In this document: positions 1-12,010 of the stretch, in pieces
Numbering within the stretch: position 1 is the first letter of the stretch
Layout of the letters: every line of letters begins with the position of its first letter
Assembly: GCA_016648135.1 (NCBI GenBank)
Contig: JADDOH010004244.1
Location: 124,001 to 188,000, forward strand
Origin: Agrypnia vestita
Taxonomy: Eukaryota; Arthropoda; Insecta; Trichoptera; Phryganeidae
Length of the DNA: 64,000 nucleotides
Direction: 5' to 3'
Notes under the pieces: generated by a model
Databases searched by the model: none
The model's input: only the letters and a program-made list of their open reading frames with translations
Told to the model about the DNA's origin: nothing
Translations under genes and position numbers: made by a program

Positions 1-340
1 TGATCGAAAATCGGGTTTAGCAAAATCTACGAAAATATGAGAAAATATTATTTCCCTTCCAATTTCCGCTATTCAACTAATGCGAATTTTGTCACGTAAA
101 TTTTCAAATTTGCCTAGGATACTTTGGAAAGTTCTGGAAGACGTATGACGATTTATTTATTCAGCTGTGAAAACCATCCTCATGTAGCTATGCTATTAGG
201 AACTAAGCGTGGACGAGAAGGTTGTAACGTTGTCCACAAAGAGATGTCGACAACAAAGAAGTTGGATTGACAACAAAGAAGTTGATTGACGTAGAAATGC
301 ACGGGACAGAGACAGTTATAGCTCAATGGAGGCCTCTACT
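1..340. other. AT-rich DNA, no gene seen
   Basis: No convincing coding or repeat feature is seen, apart from a small direct duplication of gacaacaaagaagttg at 249-264 and 269-284 (20-bp period). Confidence 0.5.
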
Positions 341-341
341 C

Positions 342-390
342 TAAGGCCCGAATTAAAAGTCAATACTTAGATGATTTAAAGGTGTTATTT
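342..390 (+). repeat. Short dispersed repeat, copy 1
   Basis: The stretch with aggcccgaatt followed by atacttagatgatttaaagg recurs inverted at about 31540-31602, including part of the adjoining tactgaaaattac. Two diverged copies in opposite orientation suggest an old, unclassified dispersed repeat. Confidence 0.45.
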
Positions 391-744
391 TGTACTGAAA
401 ATTACAATTCAAGTACTGAAGTACATCAAGTACTTTATTATTAAAATTACCTTTTGGCCAATGAAAATCTTAACAATGAAAGACGAATTAAAACATATAA
501 CATAACACTAAACTTACAGTAATTTAATATATTTCTAAAATGTCAGATGTTTTGAGCTTTGATAAGACACTTCATGCTTTAAAGATTAAATTCTTAAAAC
601 ATTTGTCAGTCAATTTAGATTTTCGACATTCGTAGTGAAGTACCTATTATGTATACCGACGGAGTAATTCAAATTTAGAAAATATTCCGCGACGTTATCG
701 GGCCGCCGTTGCTAATCAAACTTTTCTAACGATTCCAATTTGAA

Positions 745-940
745 AAAACTATAATTATTCTTTTTTTTTAACGAAAATTTGATAGATCTTCTTGATCGTC
801 GCCACAAGTCTGCTTGCAAAGTTTCAGCTCGATCGGATCACGGGAAAAGGGTCAAAAATCGATCCAAAGTTTTTTCGACGTCAAGCCGGCAAGCAAGCAA
901 GCAGACGCCACGAGTTAATACAAAGGGAGTAAAAAAGTTG
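745..940 (+). repeat. Repeat family D, 5'-truncated copy
   Basis: This shares a long block with 28975-29375, 49905-50312 and, inverted, 57448-57735. The shared text includes aacgaaaatttgatag, gtcgccac.agtctgctt, gtttcagctcgat and an end reading aaagggagtaaaaa. Complete copies begin near ttattatactcccttt, so the ends carry a short inverted TACTCCCTTT. No coding capacity is seen. This copy lacks the left third. It is a non-autonomous dispersed element of unknown superfamily. Confidence 0.6.
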
Positions 941-1674
941 TAGAGGGACATGAAAAGCGTTTCAAAATCACAAGATTCGATACGATTATAATCGTTTTTG
1001 ATTAACAAAGTTAATGCGAAATATTCATCAGAGCAGCATTAAAAACGAAATGTCAATGTTTGATCTGAAGCGTTTAATTTATTCGAGTAATTTAAATGAA
1101 AATTGGACATTCAAAAAGATTAAAGCTTTATTACTTATTACATTACCTCGTCATTCTTTATGAAGGAAGATTAATCATGGAAAGACATTAATATTAAAAT
1201 TTACGAGCGCCTCATAAATAATCTTGTTGTATTCGTGAAAGCTTTGTTATTCTATAATAAATCATATTTATCTCACTTTTAGCTCCAGAGGAGCAGAGAC
1301 AAAAGGGATGGGAGGGGGGGTCTTAATTTATTGGAGATGCGATGCTATCTGTCAGAAAGTCCAAGATATTACTTTTAGATTGTTTAAACATTCCGTAAAG
1401 ACTTTAAAAACCTCATTCAAACCTCGACCTTGTAAATTTTGATTATTTCAATCGAGATAAATTTATACTTTCAACTTCACACTATTCTTAATTAATCTGT
1501 AAGAACGTAGTCGACAGAATTTTTAGAAAATTTATTAAAGTTATCAAATGAAAATCCCTTTTAGCTCTGGAACAATATTCTAGCTCTAGGAATAATTAAT
1601 ATGAGAGGATATTTCAGAATATTTTTGAGTATCTTCCAATTTTTCAGAACAGAATAGATTTATGTTACAGGGAT

Positions 1675-2340
1675 ATCATTAATTAATCAATGTATATATA
1701 TATAGATGTCTCACAGAGACGAAACTGTATTTTATGGGAAAGTAGGTATAGAAGTCTTTTGGGTGTACATAGGGCTTAAAGTCTATCACCTAAGCCTGCC
1801 GTACAATACAACCAAAAGACTTCTATACCTACTTTCCCATAAAATATAGTTTCATCTCTGTGAGACATCTATACAGGGTTATTTGTAAAACATTAATAAC
1901 CTCGCAGGACTACATTCCTGCCTTGATTATGAGTCGAAAATGTTCAAGCTATTATGACCTAATATCAATAGTTAAGGAGATATGCGACATCAAAGTTTGC
2001 ATTTTTTTTCAATATTTCTGACATATTTTTTGTGAAACGTTGGACTATCATTACAGTAACTTATTTCGAATATGAAAAATTCGTTTAACTTGTATTAAAA
2101 CGAACGAATTTTTCGTAATCGAAATGAGTTTCTGTAGTGATAGTCCAACATTTTACAAAAAATAAGTCGGAAATATTGAAAAAAAAAACGCAAACTTTGA
2201 TGTCGCATATATCCATAACTATTGATGTCATTGGTCATGATAGCTTGAAAATTTTCGACTCATAATCAAGGCAGGAATGTAGTCCTGCGAGGTTATTAAT
2301 GTTTTACAAATAACCCTGTATATACATTAATTGATTAGAG
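1675..2340. repeat. Palindromic family E repeat interrupted by a MITE
   Basis: The arm from about 1680 to 1762 (atagatgtctcacagagac and onward) is repeated inverted from 1812. The inverted match resumes after 2318 (tatacattaattgatt), once a 445-bp insertion at 1874-2318 is removed. The family also has copies at 4845, 19105, 35945, 43300 and 50680, recognised by gtctctgtgagac near one end and by a central atcactctacacaatgcaacgttc. It is a non-coding foldback or MITE. Confidence 0.6.
1874..2318. mobile_element. CAGGGTTATT palindromic MITE, copy 1 (445 bp)
   Basis: The element starts CAGGGTTATTTGTAAAACAT and ends with the reverse complement; both halves mirror each other for about 200 bp. It is flanked by TA on both sides (1872-1873 and 2319-2320). 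A second copy lies at 10027-10571 and one arm at 18428-18622. TA duplication and terminal inverted repeats fit a Tc1/mariner-type non-autonomous element (inference). No ORF is credible. Confidence 0.8.
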
Positions 2341-2834
2341 GATATTTTTTTATGTTTTTGAGGGACCATTTAAAGACATTTGGAATACAAGATGGCGGAT
2401 CAAGTTAGATAGAAAACTCATCCGATCACGAGGTAAAAACACGTATATATGTACAATGAATATCCCAAATATATACTTTTGATAGAGTTGATGTAGATGT
2501 TGATGGTCACCAATTTGAAGAGAGTGAGGGAGAAGTCCTACTCTGCTCAAGAAATATTTTATTCAATGTGTCGCGATGTATAACGTGTAGCAAGCAAGTA
2601 AGAAAATGTACACACAACAATAATAAGTCATCTTTTGATTATTTCGGTAAACACCGGATTTTAGATAGCACTTTGTTTGAGATAATTTACTCTATTATAA
2701 TAAATATTTTGAAAAGACTTGTAACATTTTGCTGCTTATACCTTTTATTGCTTTTTATACATGTACTTTATATTAATATATTTTATATTTTACAGCTTAT
2801 TTCCGATATTGTTTAATGCATATACTTTTTGATT

Positions 2835-2905
2835 TTATGTATTATTTTTTTATGTAAAAGCCTGTAATGGGCGTAAAAAAGTAAGTAAATAAATAAACAT
2901 TTATT
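2835..2905 (+). repeat. LINE 3' end (same family as 5195-5380)
   Basis: The text tatgtaaaagcctgtaatgg followed by gcgt and a (AAATA)n-like tail recurs at about 5336-5378. The second copy carries a jockey-type reverse-transcriptase motif just upstream, so this looks like the 3' end of a non-LTR retrotransposon. Confidence 0.5.
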
Positions 2906-4840
2906 TTAGATTAAAGTATTAATGATTTAAAGAATTTTAAGACGCTACAATGTTACTTCATACATATGCCAAAAATTCTTGTTTGTATGTCCATAATACA
3001 GATATCGCCTATAATCTCGATTGAATTGATATTTTTACATACAAAATTGTAATCGCCCTAAGATGTACCTCCATTTTTAACTACCTATCATTTGAAATTA
3101 CTTTAATTAAAATTTTATCGAATTGATGCAGACTAATGAAATGTGTTACCAATTACAAAAATGTCCAATCTCAATGCCAAACTTTTTGAAGATTTTGAAG
3201 ATAGACGAAGAAATTGTGGTTATATAAAATACTTGAAAAGCGACATCGTGAAAGTGATTTAAATGTGAAAAGTCACATTTATCGGTACTAAAGAAGAGTT
3301 TAAAATAATTTTATGGAGACAGCCGATAGGCTACAATTATTTTAATCACCCTTCATGTCATACTCGTCCAATCACGGCTTGTTTAAAACCATTTATGCAA
3401 AAATAATAATTATTTTTCAAATCGTCTACGCAGAATTACTCATAGCTAATGATGTATTAAGTTAAATTCCTTCTTGTTTTATGTACAGATATGTATATGT
3501 ATTTTAAGGAATACAATTTAAATAAAAAGAAAGAAAAAACTAGTTACTAAGAATATTAAAAAAAAGGTATTTTAAAATGAAGGCAAAAACATTTTATAGA
3601 TTCAGAAATTAAGGAACTTTTAATAACATAATGAGATAAAGGAGTTTGAAATATTAAACTTCATTATGAAACAAGAATAAAGAAATTAAATTGTATATTA
3701 ATGTACATTTTCCGTCTACGGATACCTACGCAAAAAGAAATTTAATAAAAGTTTTGTGAAAATCACAAAATAACTTCTTTAATAAATTCAAATTCCCGAC
3801 GAGAATATTTTTGTAACGAGATTACCAAAGTTTCTTCATCTTTGAAAGTTTACTCGAGAAATTGTACTGAAAAGACTAATTAGAAATGTTAAACCAAAGT
3901 TTATTCATTCCTTGTACAAGTAATAAAATGAAAACAGTCAAATGAATGAGTTTCCCAAACTGCATTACATTTTACAGTTTTCAAAAACATTAACAACTTT
4001 GAGTGAATTAAAATTTCATCGTGAATTGATTAAATTCTAAAACATTAAAATAATACTCTTGGTTATCAGCCTTCTGAATATATCTGCAATTTATGTAAAG
4101 TGGAACTAGAATCGTCAATCATTTATTATATACTAGCTATTTATAATCCTTTAACAATGGAGTTTTTATTTTTTAATTTCAACTTTACATTAAGTATTTA
4201 TTAATTGTTAAATATATATAAGTCAAAACAAAAAAGTGTTTTGGGAAATAAATCTTGATTGAACACCAGTGTTACAGCCAAAATCATATTTATAAAATAT
4301 TATAAGTACAAAAAGTATTTATATACATGCCTAGCAGCAGAAATATGATGCCTTACCTTCTGTCTATAGATATAAGATAATGATTCAATGTATAATGTTA
4401 TTAAATATAAGGAAAATCAGCACATTTAAATGTTCCCTTTTTTAAATTTCGGATAGTTTACAAGTGATAGAATGTAGGTAAGTACCTATTTTTATTAGTT
4501 TTGAATTGTTTGAGATTTGAAAAATAGAACATTTTAACCAAGAGAAAGCTTGTGTTGGGATCTGTGAAAAAGAAAAAAGAGTGTTCTATTGTTTTTGAAA
4601 GCGTCTTGTAGCTGTGATGTTTTTCTAAAAGATTGATAAAACCACAAAACGATGTAATTTTTAGTTTTAAAGTAAATTGCGATCACCCAGTTTCGAGCTT
4701 TTATTTTATTTTCTGCTAAGTGTTGATTTCTAGAAGATTTTCCGTACCGCAGAGTTTCGATACAACTAATTTAGTCATAGAACATTCGATTATATGAAAG
4801 AAAATGTTTTAGAACATAATATATATAAAACTTTCAAAAA
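2906..4840. other. AT-rich DNA, nothing recognised
   Basis: This is about 1.9 kb of very AT-rich sequence without a plausible ORF, RNA gene or clear repeat boundary. Poly-A and poly-T runs are frequent. Confidence 0.4.
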
Positions 4841-4844
4841 ATTA

Positions 4845-5000
4845 TTTATGTTCTTGTGGTGAAATTGGTGAACTTTACATTGTGTAATGTGATAATTTAA
4901 ATTAGCTCGTATTATTGGTTTTAAGCTTCCACATAAATATTTCCCACATAAATAGCTTCACATCTATGAGATATCTATGACTGATGTTAATTAGTAATTT
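4845..5000 (+). repeat. Family E repeat, diverged copy
   Basis: It reads ttcttgtggtgaaattggtg, then gaactttacattgtgtaatgtgat, then ttcacatctatgagatatct. These align to the copies at 43300-43490 and 50680-50870. Non-coding. Confidence 0.5.
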
Positions 5001-5194
5001 TTTTTATATTCGCATATTTTTATATTATTTTCTATTGTATTTTTTCCGATGTTTTAAAAGCAATTAATTGTACAGATGCGCCCTGATTTAAGAAAAACTG
5101 ATTGATTTTTCATCGATAAAATCTACACAGAATTAATTCATTACACGTCACGTTTCAAAGTTATATTTACACAACATACACTGGGTAGTCTGGT

Positions 5195-5380
5195 GTTAAG
5201 GCAAGAAATAACAGGGTTGCGGTCCTGATCTGTATCAGAAATTTTTCTATCCAACTAGTGGGGTACCACAGGGAACACATCTAGGGATTTATAATTTTAT
5301 GTCTAATATGTACTTCTTTCTATATTATAACATTTTTATGTAAAAGCCTATAATGGGCGTGAACAAATAAATAAATAGTA
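5195..5380 (+). pseudogene. Jockey-type LINE scrap: RT motif joined to 3' end
   Basis: The frame around 5246-5305 reads YPTSGVPQGTHLG, matching the SGVPQGSxLGP block of jockey/CR1-group reverse transcriptases. It runs almost directly into the 3' end text tgtaaaagcctataatgggc and an (AAAT)n tail. All of the RT downstream of this motif, including the catalytic block, is missing, so this is an internally deleted copy. It is non-functional. The exact clade is uncertain. Confidence 0.55.
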
Positions 5381-6288
5381 AAATAGCTTTAAAATATATG
5401 TAAAAGCATTCAACAAACAAACACAAAAATAAGAAATTCACGTTGAATTGCGTCCTTATGGTTATCATGGTATCAGAACAAGTCGAGGTTAAATTTAATC
5501 AATGTGGTCCGTACACAGATTATTAGTTTATTAAAATTAATAATTATTTCTAACCATTAAGTTACCACTATATAAATAAATAAAAGTTTAATTAGAATAC
5601 TAGTTTTATTCTCCACTTCATATTTATAAGTGGAGTGTATGTCAATTGTTGTCAAGGGGTTAGATAACGAAAGTGATTTGGATTGTAGTCAATTTAAATT
5701 TTGATATGTTAAATGTTATAAATAATATTCAATATATAACTACCTACATTATGAATGTAACTTGTATCTTGGTTAACTTGAAATTGTACTTCACCATGAT
5801 TTAAAAATTATAAAAATATTTTATGTAAATTTTTATTACATTATGGTTTTTTAGGTATTTTATTTTTATGTTTGAAATTGCACATTTTTCTGAATTAAGC
5901 AGTTAAAAAAAATGTTTGTAATGATTTTTTTTGTGCTTATTGATATATACTTGCTTTCTACTTTATATTTTACTTTCTTTTTGTATGTATTTTTTGGGCA
6001 TTCATTACTTAATGTACATTTTATACATATTTCAATACAAATACACTACTGGTTGTCGACACGTCCGTGGTATTTATATGCATTGTGTAAACTTTTTAAA
6101 ACTTTATATTTTTTTTTCTGTAAAATTGACATGTATTACGTACTCTACCTCTTGTAAATTCTCTATTTCATAACATGTAAATTTGTGCATCGCTCTTAAC
6201 TTCAAATAATATTTTCTTAAACAAAGTAAAATCAAATGTAAAAACAGCTTTAAAATAAAAATGTTCAAATTTTTATTACTTGTAATAC

Positions 6289-6875
6289 CTTGGAAGAATC
6301 CTAGCGGAAGACCTCGACCCAGAAACCGAAGTCAAATGCAGAATTGAAGCATCGCGAGCTGCTTTTAACAAAATGAGACAGATATTCTGCGATGACAATC
6401 TTAACCTGAAACTTCGACAGCGACTGGTCAAATGTTATATATGGTCAGTCCTGCTGTACGGAGTGGAATCGTGGACCCTCAAAGTGAGTAGCATGAACCG
6501 GCTGGAGGCATTCGAAATGTGGCATCGGAGAATGCTCCGGATACCCTGGACGGATATGGTCAGCAACACAAGAGTTCTTCAAAGAGCTAGAGTGAATAGA
6601 GAGTTGCTGACAAATATCAAAATCCGAAAGGTATCGTATTTGGGTCATGTGCTCAGAGGAGAAAAAATATGAATTGCTCCACCTGATTCTTATGGGCAAG
6701 ATAGAGGGTCGTAGAGGTGTTGGAAGGAGACAAATTTCCTGGCTCCGCAATATACGCGACTGGACGGGCATAAGAAGTGTTGGAGAGCTGTTTCGTGCTG
6801 CCCAGGACAGGGACGCTTTCTCTCGGGTGATATTCAACGTTGGGGGGACCTGACATGACACCAAAAGAAGAAGAT
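6289..6875 (+). pseudogene. LINE family A: endonuclease/RT C-terminus, frameshifted
   Basis: The reading frame opens at LGRILAEDLDPE and runs through AAFNKM, LLYGVESWTLK, EMWHRRMLRIPWTDMV and YLGHVLRGE. This is the typical C-terminal part of lepidopteran endonuclease-reverse transcriptase proteins. A one-base shift in an A run near 6660 moves it to a second frame: GKIEGRRGVGRRQISWLRNI, DWTGIRSVGELFRAAQDRD, then a stop. A short GAA-rich tail follows. The polymerase core is absent, so this is a 5'-truncated dead copy. A second 3' piece lies at 41098-41313. RTE-like affiliation is inferred. Confidence 0.8.
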
Positions 6876-6914
6876 TAAATTTGAAAATTTAACAATATTT
6901 AATCTACGTGTTGT

Positions 6915-7455
6915 GCAACTAACTAACTAACTAACCAACACGCCGTATCCCCGCAGGGGTAGGGAGAGAGGATTGAACGCCACACTCTTCTATCCTGGCA
7001 TACCACTTTTGCTTCGGCCACATTCATACATCTTCTCATGCAAGTTCTACGGTTGTTGCGGCTTTTAACGGGGCCATCCTCAAACACTTGTTGTATCTGA
7101 TCGTGCCAGGTCTTTCGCGGACGCCCTCTATGTCTGTTGCCTTCAGCACTCGCCTCATATATTTTCTTAACCATCCTTTCCTCGTTCATACGTTCCACAT
7201 GACAAACCATCTCAGCACTCCTTTCTTTATTTTATCTACCACACTACAGCCAGCATTGCATTCACGCCTAATTTGTTCATTCATTACTCTATCGACCAAA
7301 GATTTTCCACACAGGCCTCTTAGTGACAGCATTTCTACCGCATTCAGTCTACTTTCATTCCTCTTTAGCCAATTCCAGGCTTCACTTCCATACATTAGGG
7401 TTGGCACTAGAACGCCATTATGTAGCGCTATTCTTGCTTCCTTTGACAGGTTCTC
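6915..7455 (-). pseudogene. LINE family B: RT C-terminus, copy 1
   Basis: Read on the minus strand it gives LVPTLMYGSEAWNWLKRNES, GLCGKSLVDRVMNEQIRREC, MNEERMVKKIYEASAEGN, RGRPRKTWHDQIQQVFEDG and RRCMNVAEAKVVCQDRRVW, with a frame change around MWNV/MNEE. The 3' end is a (GTTA)n tail, seen on the plus strand as aactaactaactaacc at about 6918. It is 5'-truncated. An imperfect duplication (cgtgttgtgca versus cgtgttatgta) flanks it and may be the target-site duplication. Related copies are at 7525, 13378 and 17072. Confidence 0.8.
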
Positions 7456-7524
7456 GTGTTATGTACAGGCGTAAAAATCGGCAATAGGAATCTATCACAT
7501 GTCATATACCTAACAAGCGGTGTA

Positions 7525-7965
7525 ATGCATTTGTGGTGCCGACTCTTACGTATTGAAGTGAAGCTTGGAATTATCAAAAAAAAATTAAGTTAGACCGAAT
7601 GCAGTGGAAAAGAAATCTGACCATGTGTGAAGAGTGAACACAGAAGGAGCGATACTGGCTGTAGCGCAATAAATATGATGAAGAAAGAATCGCTGAGATG
7701 ATGTAGTGTGGAATGTCGTATGGGCGAATAGAATTGTCGAGTGCTGAAGATAACAGGAACAGCAAGAGACCGCGAAAGCTGTGGTATGATCAGATAAGCC
7801 AAATATTAGTGGACGCCCCCGTTAACAGTTTCGAGAACCGAAGTGCATGCTTGAGAAGATGTACGAAACTGGATGACATGAAATTTGATGTGCTAGGACA
7901 CAAGAGTGTAGCATTCTATCCTCTCTGCCTATCCCTTCTGGGAAATGGCGTGATGTTTTGATGGT
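7525..7965 (+). pseudogene. LINE family B-like: RT C-terminus, old copy
   Basis: Plus-strand frames give VVPTLTY.SEAWNY, then, after stops and shifts, MSYGRIELSSAEDNRNSKRP, RKLWYDQISQILVDAPVN, RSACLRRCTKLDDMK and AFYPLCLSLLGNGVMF. This aligns along its length with family B but is much more diverged than the copy just upstream. It lies head-to-head with the minus-strand copy at 6915-7455, separated by about 70 bp. Confidence 0.65.
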
Positions 7966-8897
7966 TGGTTAATAAATCTTTAAAACAAATAACATTATAC
8001 AACATATTAATTAAAATTTTGTTCCGAAAATAGCCGATTGTATCTTTCATATTCAATCAAACTTTAAACAAGTTTGAAGTTAATAAACTTTTTTAATCAA
8101 ATACAAGACAGCATAATAATAATACTTTATAGAAGAATTATTTTAAGTCTGCTTTCTGTTTTGGAATTATTTTATTGTAAATAGTTTATCGTTATTGAGG
8201 TATGTGAAAAGGTGAAATTCAATTAGGCAGGATGGGACCCTTCAACCGGGATGTCTTTCCACTTTCAGGACATCTTCTGCTCTCAATATTTAAACTCAAA
8301 TTTAATAAAAGTTTAAATTGTGAATTTGATAAATTATTTTTTAATTACAATTTGTGATATAAAATGGTCCTTGGGGCATCCCTGATTCCGCGAGGACGAG
8401 CACCTGCATCACATATCTATGAATATCAAATATCGAGAATAATTTTTAGGTTCGTTGTGATTTGAATTCAGAACGACATTATCAACATACAGCGCTGCCT
8501 GGCGACTGCAGTCGGAACTACACATTCAATTTACATCTTTACATAAACTGATATTATACTCTGCACCGCGAACGGAGAGGTCTGTCGTCACTAGAAAATA
8601 TCCGAGCATTATTTATGTATCGGGAATGTTGTGATTGGGATTTTTTCATCTTTTTTACATTAACAGATCGTTACAGGTGAGAATTGAACAACCATAGCGA
8701 TGCAATGTTCAAATAAGTCATGTATTAAAAATTAGTAAATAATAATATTGGTGCATTTTAGGTGATATTATTTCTTTACTGTAAACCGATAAATACATAA
8801 TACATTATTTGTTTCTGAAAGCACTCTGCAACAATACAATTATTTTTTTCTTCAAATTACAAATTGCACTTTTTAATGGCGTACTTAGCTATTCATT

Positions 8898-9530
8898 TAT
8901 TGAAACGGTACCAAGATTTACATACCTAGGATCCCTGATAACAAGCAATAATAATACTACAGAGGAGATCCAGAAGCGCAGAGTGAGCGCAAATCGCTGT
9001 TTTTTCCTCCTACAAAAACAGATAAAATCCAGACTGCTGTCCAGAAACACCAAGATATTAGTGTACAAAACGCTTACTAGACCAGTGCTCACGTACGCAG
9101 CTGAGATGTGGGTACTAACTAAGAGGAATGAGCGAGCACTGGACGTTTTTGAAAGGAAAATTTTGAGGCGTATCTTCGGACCGGTTCTAGAAAATGAACT
9201 TTGGCGTAGACGTTACAGCGATGAGCTCTATACTCTATTTAAGGAGCCAAACGTCACAAAATTTATAAAACTGGGAAGACTTCGGTGGCTGGGTCATGCG
9301 GAGAGAATGTCCGAGCATCAAGCACCAAAGTCCTTGCTGAACTCAAGGCCAATAGAGCGAAGGAGCTTAGGAAGGCCAAAATTAAGATGGAGTGACAACG
9401 TCCTCAAAGATATCTCTGCCTTAGAGCTTCGGAACTGGAGAGAGCTGGCACTAGACCGAGATGAGTGGAGAAAAATTATTGAGGAGGCCAAGACCCACCA
9501 AGGGTTATAGTGCCAAGAATGATGATGATG
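8898..9530 (+). pseudogene. LINE family C: RT C-terminus with intact frame
   Basis: From the point where homology to the other copies begins, a single open frame reads ETVPRFTYLGSLITSNNNTT, KILVYKTLTRPVLTYAAEMW, LDVFERKILRRIFGP, FIKLGRLRWLGHAERMSEHQ and LGRPKLRWSDNVLKDI, then DRDEWRKIIEEAKTHQGL and a stop at 9508-9510. The tail is (GATGAT)n. This is the thumb/C-terminal region of an endonuclease-RT of RTE type (family knowledge). The catalytic palm is missing, so it cannot act. Upstream in-frame codons from 8809 are host sequence. The closest relative in the window is 33798-34849. Confidence 0.8.
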
Positions 9531-10024
9531 ATGAATGTTTTTTCACAAGTTTCTTTTTTAAATATAACAAAATACATAAAAACATATTATTTAACAAAAA
9601 TACACTGATGGCAATTAAATAATTTGGGTTACTTAATACAAAAAGTCGGCTAATAAAAAGTAAAAATATTTATTAATGCAAATATTAAAATAAATTCTGA
9701 ATTTGTCCTTGAATCCACTGATCTATATTATCCGTTGCTCGTGAGGACGCGATGGGTGATGCGGAAAATTTACAATTACTGGAGGTATTTCGAAATTGAG
9801 AAATTAAGAATTCCACGTGCACATACCAAATATTGTCGCTTTTGGTCAGAATTTTTAATTCATGAATAACTGGTGACTCTACTTAGCTCTCTAAAGAAAA
9901 GAGCACCCTGGATTTTATACACAAAAATACAATACCTCGAATGTCCTATATGTATACATTAATATTGTTAGTATTTTTATGTTTTTGGTCAGAATCTCTA
10001 AATACACTCGATATATTATTAATA
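9531..10024. other. AT-rich DNA, nothing recognised
   Basis: No credible gene or repeat boundary is seen between the LINE tail and the MITE. Confidence 0.4.
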
Positions 10025-10026
10025 TA

Positions 10027-10571
10027 CAGGGTTATTTGTAAAACATTAATAACCTCGCAGGACTATATTCCTGCCTTGATTATGAGTCGAAAATGTTCAA
10101 GCTATTATGACCTAATATCAATAGTTAAGCAATAATGCGACATCAAATGTTGCATGTTTTTCTTCAATAGTTTTTTTGACTTATTTTTGTCAAACCTTTT
10201 GACTATCATTACAGTAACTTATATCGAATATGAAAAATTCATTTCCTTTAATACAAGTCAAATAAAAAAATAAAAAACTTCAAATTCCAATTGGAAAACA
10301 TTCCAATTGAAATTTTTTCAGGGTTTTTATCAATTTATTTAACTTGTATTGAAACGAATGAATTTTTCGTAATCAATATGAGTTACTGTAATGATAGTCC
10401 AACGTTTTACAAAAAATAAGTCAAAAAAATATTGAAAAAAAAATGCAAACTTTGATGTCGCATATCTCCCTAACTATTGATATTAGGTCATAATAGCTTG
10501 AGCATTTTCGACTCATAATCAAGGCAGGAATACAGTCCTGTGAGGTTATTAATGTTTTACAAATAACCCTG
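10027..10571. mobile_element. CAGGGTTATT palindromic MITE, copy 2 (545 bp)
   Basis: It has the same ends and TA flanks (10025-10026 and 10572-10573) as copy 1. It is about 100 bp longer because of extra AT-rich sequence near the centre (about 10240-10340), which contains the small inverted repeat ttccaattggaa. Both arms remain very similar to the 1874-2318 copy. Confidence 0.8.
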
Positions 10572-10609
10572 TATAGACAATATTTCGAAAAATTAAAGAT
10601 TTGTTAAAA

Positions 10610-10900
10610 AAAAAGTAATTTTCGCGTCTGTGATACAGACGTCTTCCTGCTGTGGCTCGACCATGGTTTAGTATTCTTTAAACCAGTATTTCCAAGGTCG
10701 ACCGACGGAAGAGTTCGTTGCTCCGAGTCTTGCTTCATAATAGCCATCATTAAATTTTTACCCGACCGTGTTATTTATGTTCACCCCACCCCTCCAATTA
10801 CATACGGTCGACCCCCTCTAGCCGGCGATGAAACGCGTGAGAAAGAAAGAGACGTGCGCATCTCGATCGGTACGCGGCGGAGGTGCATTTTTTCAATCTG
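10610..10900. other. Locally GC-rich unique segment
   Basis: This segment is clearly richer in C, G and CpG than its surroundings (for example gcggcggaggtgcat and ccgaccgacggaagag-like text). It has no long ORF and no partner elsewhere in the window. It could be an old regulatory or exonic piece; I cannot assign it. Confidence 0.3.
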
Positions 10901-11370
10901 ACTTGTTTATACAGCACGGGTACAAAGTAATGTTAATGATATAATGATTATTCAAGTTGCCTTTAAAATGAAATATAAAAAATATTTTTTGTTTAAGTTC
11001 TTGAATAATGAAAGTAACTTTATGTAAAGGATTTTTAATGCTCACGATGCATTGTGGAGGGGAACATTGATGTATTTATTTAAAGCAAATTGAAACACAA
11101 AGAAATAGGTAGACCTTTTCAAAGATATAAGCGATGTTTATTATCTGCTTTAAGGAACGCATTAAGGAAAATTTTAAATGCCCAGGTCATTAGTAATGAA
11201 TTATTACCGTACATATATGAATTTACAGTATAAAACAATCCCTTATTTATTCTCAGAAAAACATTTTGTAATAATAACACCCTCAAACATATTTCTATCA
11301 ATCGAAAAATTGGCCTAAATTTAATATTTGTACACTTCGGATGTAGATATATCTGACATCTCTGGATGAA

Positions 11371-11403
11371 GTTTCGGATCCCACTGCAGGGTCCATCATA
11401 AGG
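11371..11403 (-). ncRNA. Hammerhead-like motif (Penelope-type end), H1
   Basis: The minus strand reads CTTATGA, a stem of TGGACCC...GGGATCC, then GAAAC. This is the hammerhead layout CUGANGA-stem II-GAAA with one core change. The neighbourhood (cagcccttatgatggaccct) matches the plus-strand site at 47305-47345, so the two belong to one repeat family. It is probably a decayed Penelope-like terminal region and not an active ribozyme. Confidence 0.4.
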
Positions 11404-11699
11404 GCTGATGTATTGTTGTATACATTCTTTAAAAATAATATAAGTACTTATTAAATACAATATTTGTCACGTCAAAATTTACGAAGTGTACAATTTTATA
11501 TAACAGGGGTCAGGACACGATTGTTAAGTGAGATTGGTTACCGTTTTACCATTTATTGCTAAGTAACAAATATTAGAAACGGGGTTACATGATGAAGGTT
11601 ACATTTTAAATCTCACTGCAACCCAATTAAGTTGTAGAACATTGTTAAATGTTCTTCTAGTTTAGGGGACTAGAGATAGATGCATTCTCAAAATTGTTT

Positions 11700-12010
11700 A
11701 CAAATCAAACATGCCACGACATTCTTAGAAGAAGAATCTACGTGTACTACCTGTCTGGTGTATGGGTGGGAAGAATGAACAGACGATGATATAAAAATCA
11801 AGAGAGCTCGCAGATATTGGACACCGGATGATGATATTAAAATAGCACCAAATGACGGGTGAAGACGAATAATGAGATAAAAAGTGGAAGAACGAACACC
11901 TTGGACCGGAAAGAAAATATGGTCAGGCCAAAGGCCAACTGCATCTCGCTACACCAATAACATAGAGGCTTGGATTAAGGTGGGGGAGACAGATATCCTG
12001 TAGGAAGTGG
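11700..12010 (+). pseudogene. Very old LINE C-terminal remnant (possible)
   Basis: Broken frames contain pieces such as ERRTPWTGKKIWSG and GQRPTASRYTNNIEAWIKVG. They resemble the GRPxxRWxDDI...W motif at the end of jockey/RTE-type proteins. Many stops are present. The assignment rests only on this motif. Confidence 0.3.

Noticed and set aside
5912..6173. Overlapping 80-codon hydrophobic frames that look like membrane proteins
   Set aside because: Phe/Leu/Ile/Tyr-rich composition is what T-rich DNA gives by chance; two frames are open over the same bases and no homology is evident.
7088..7474. 128-codon plus-strand frame
   Set aside because: Antisense of LINE family B (6915-7455). The minus strand carries the recognisable motifs.
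11119..11460. 113-codon minus-strand frame
   Set aside because: It overlaps a non-coding Penelope-type repeat end (hammerhead-like site) that recurs at 47305. The peptide has no motif.
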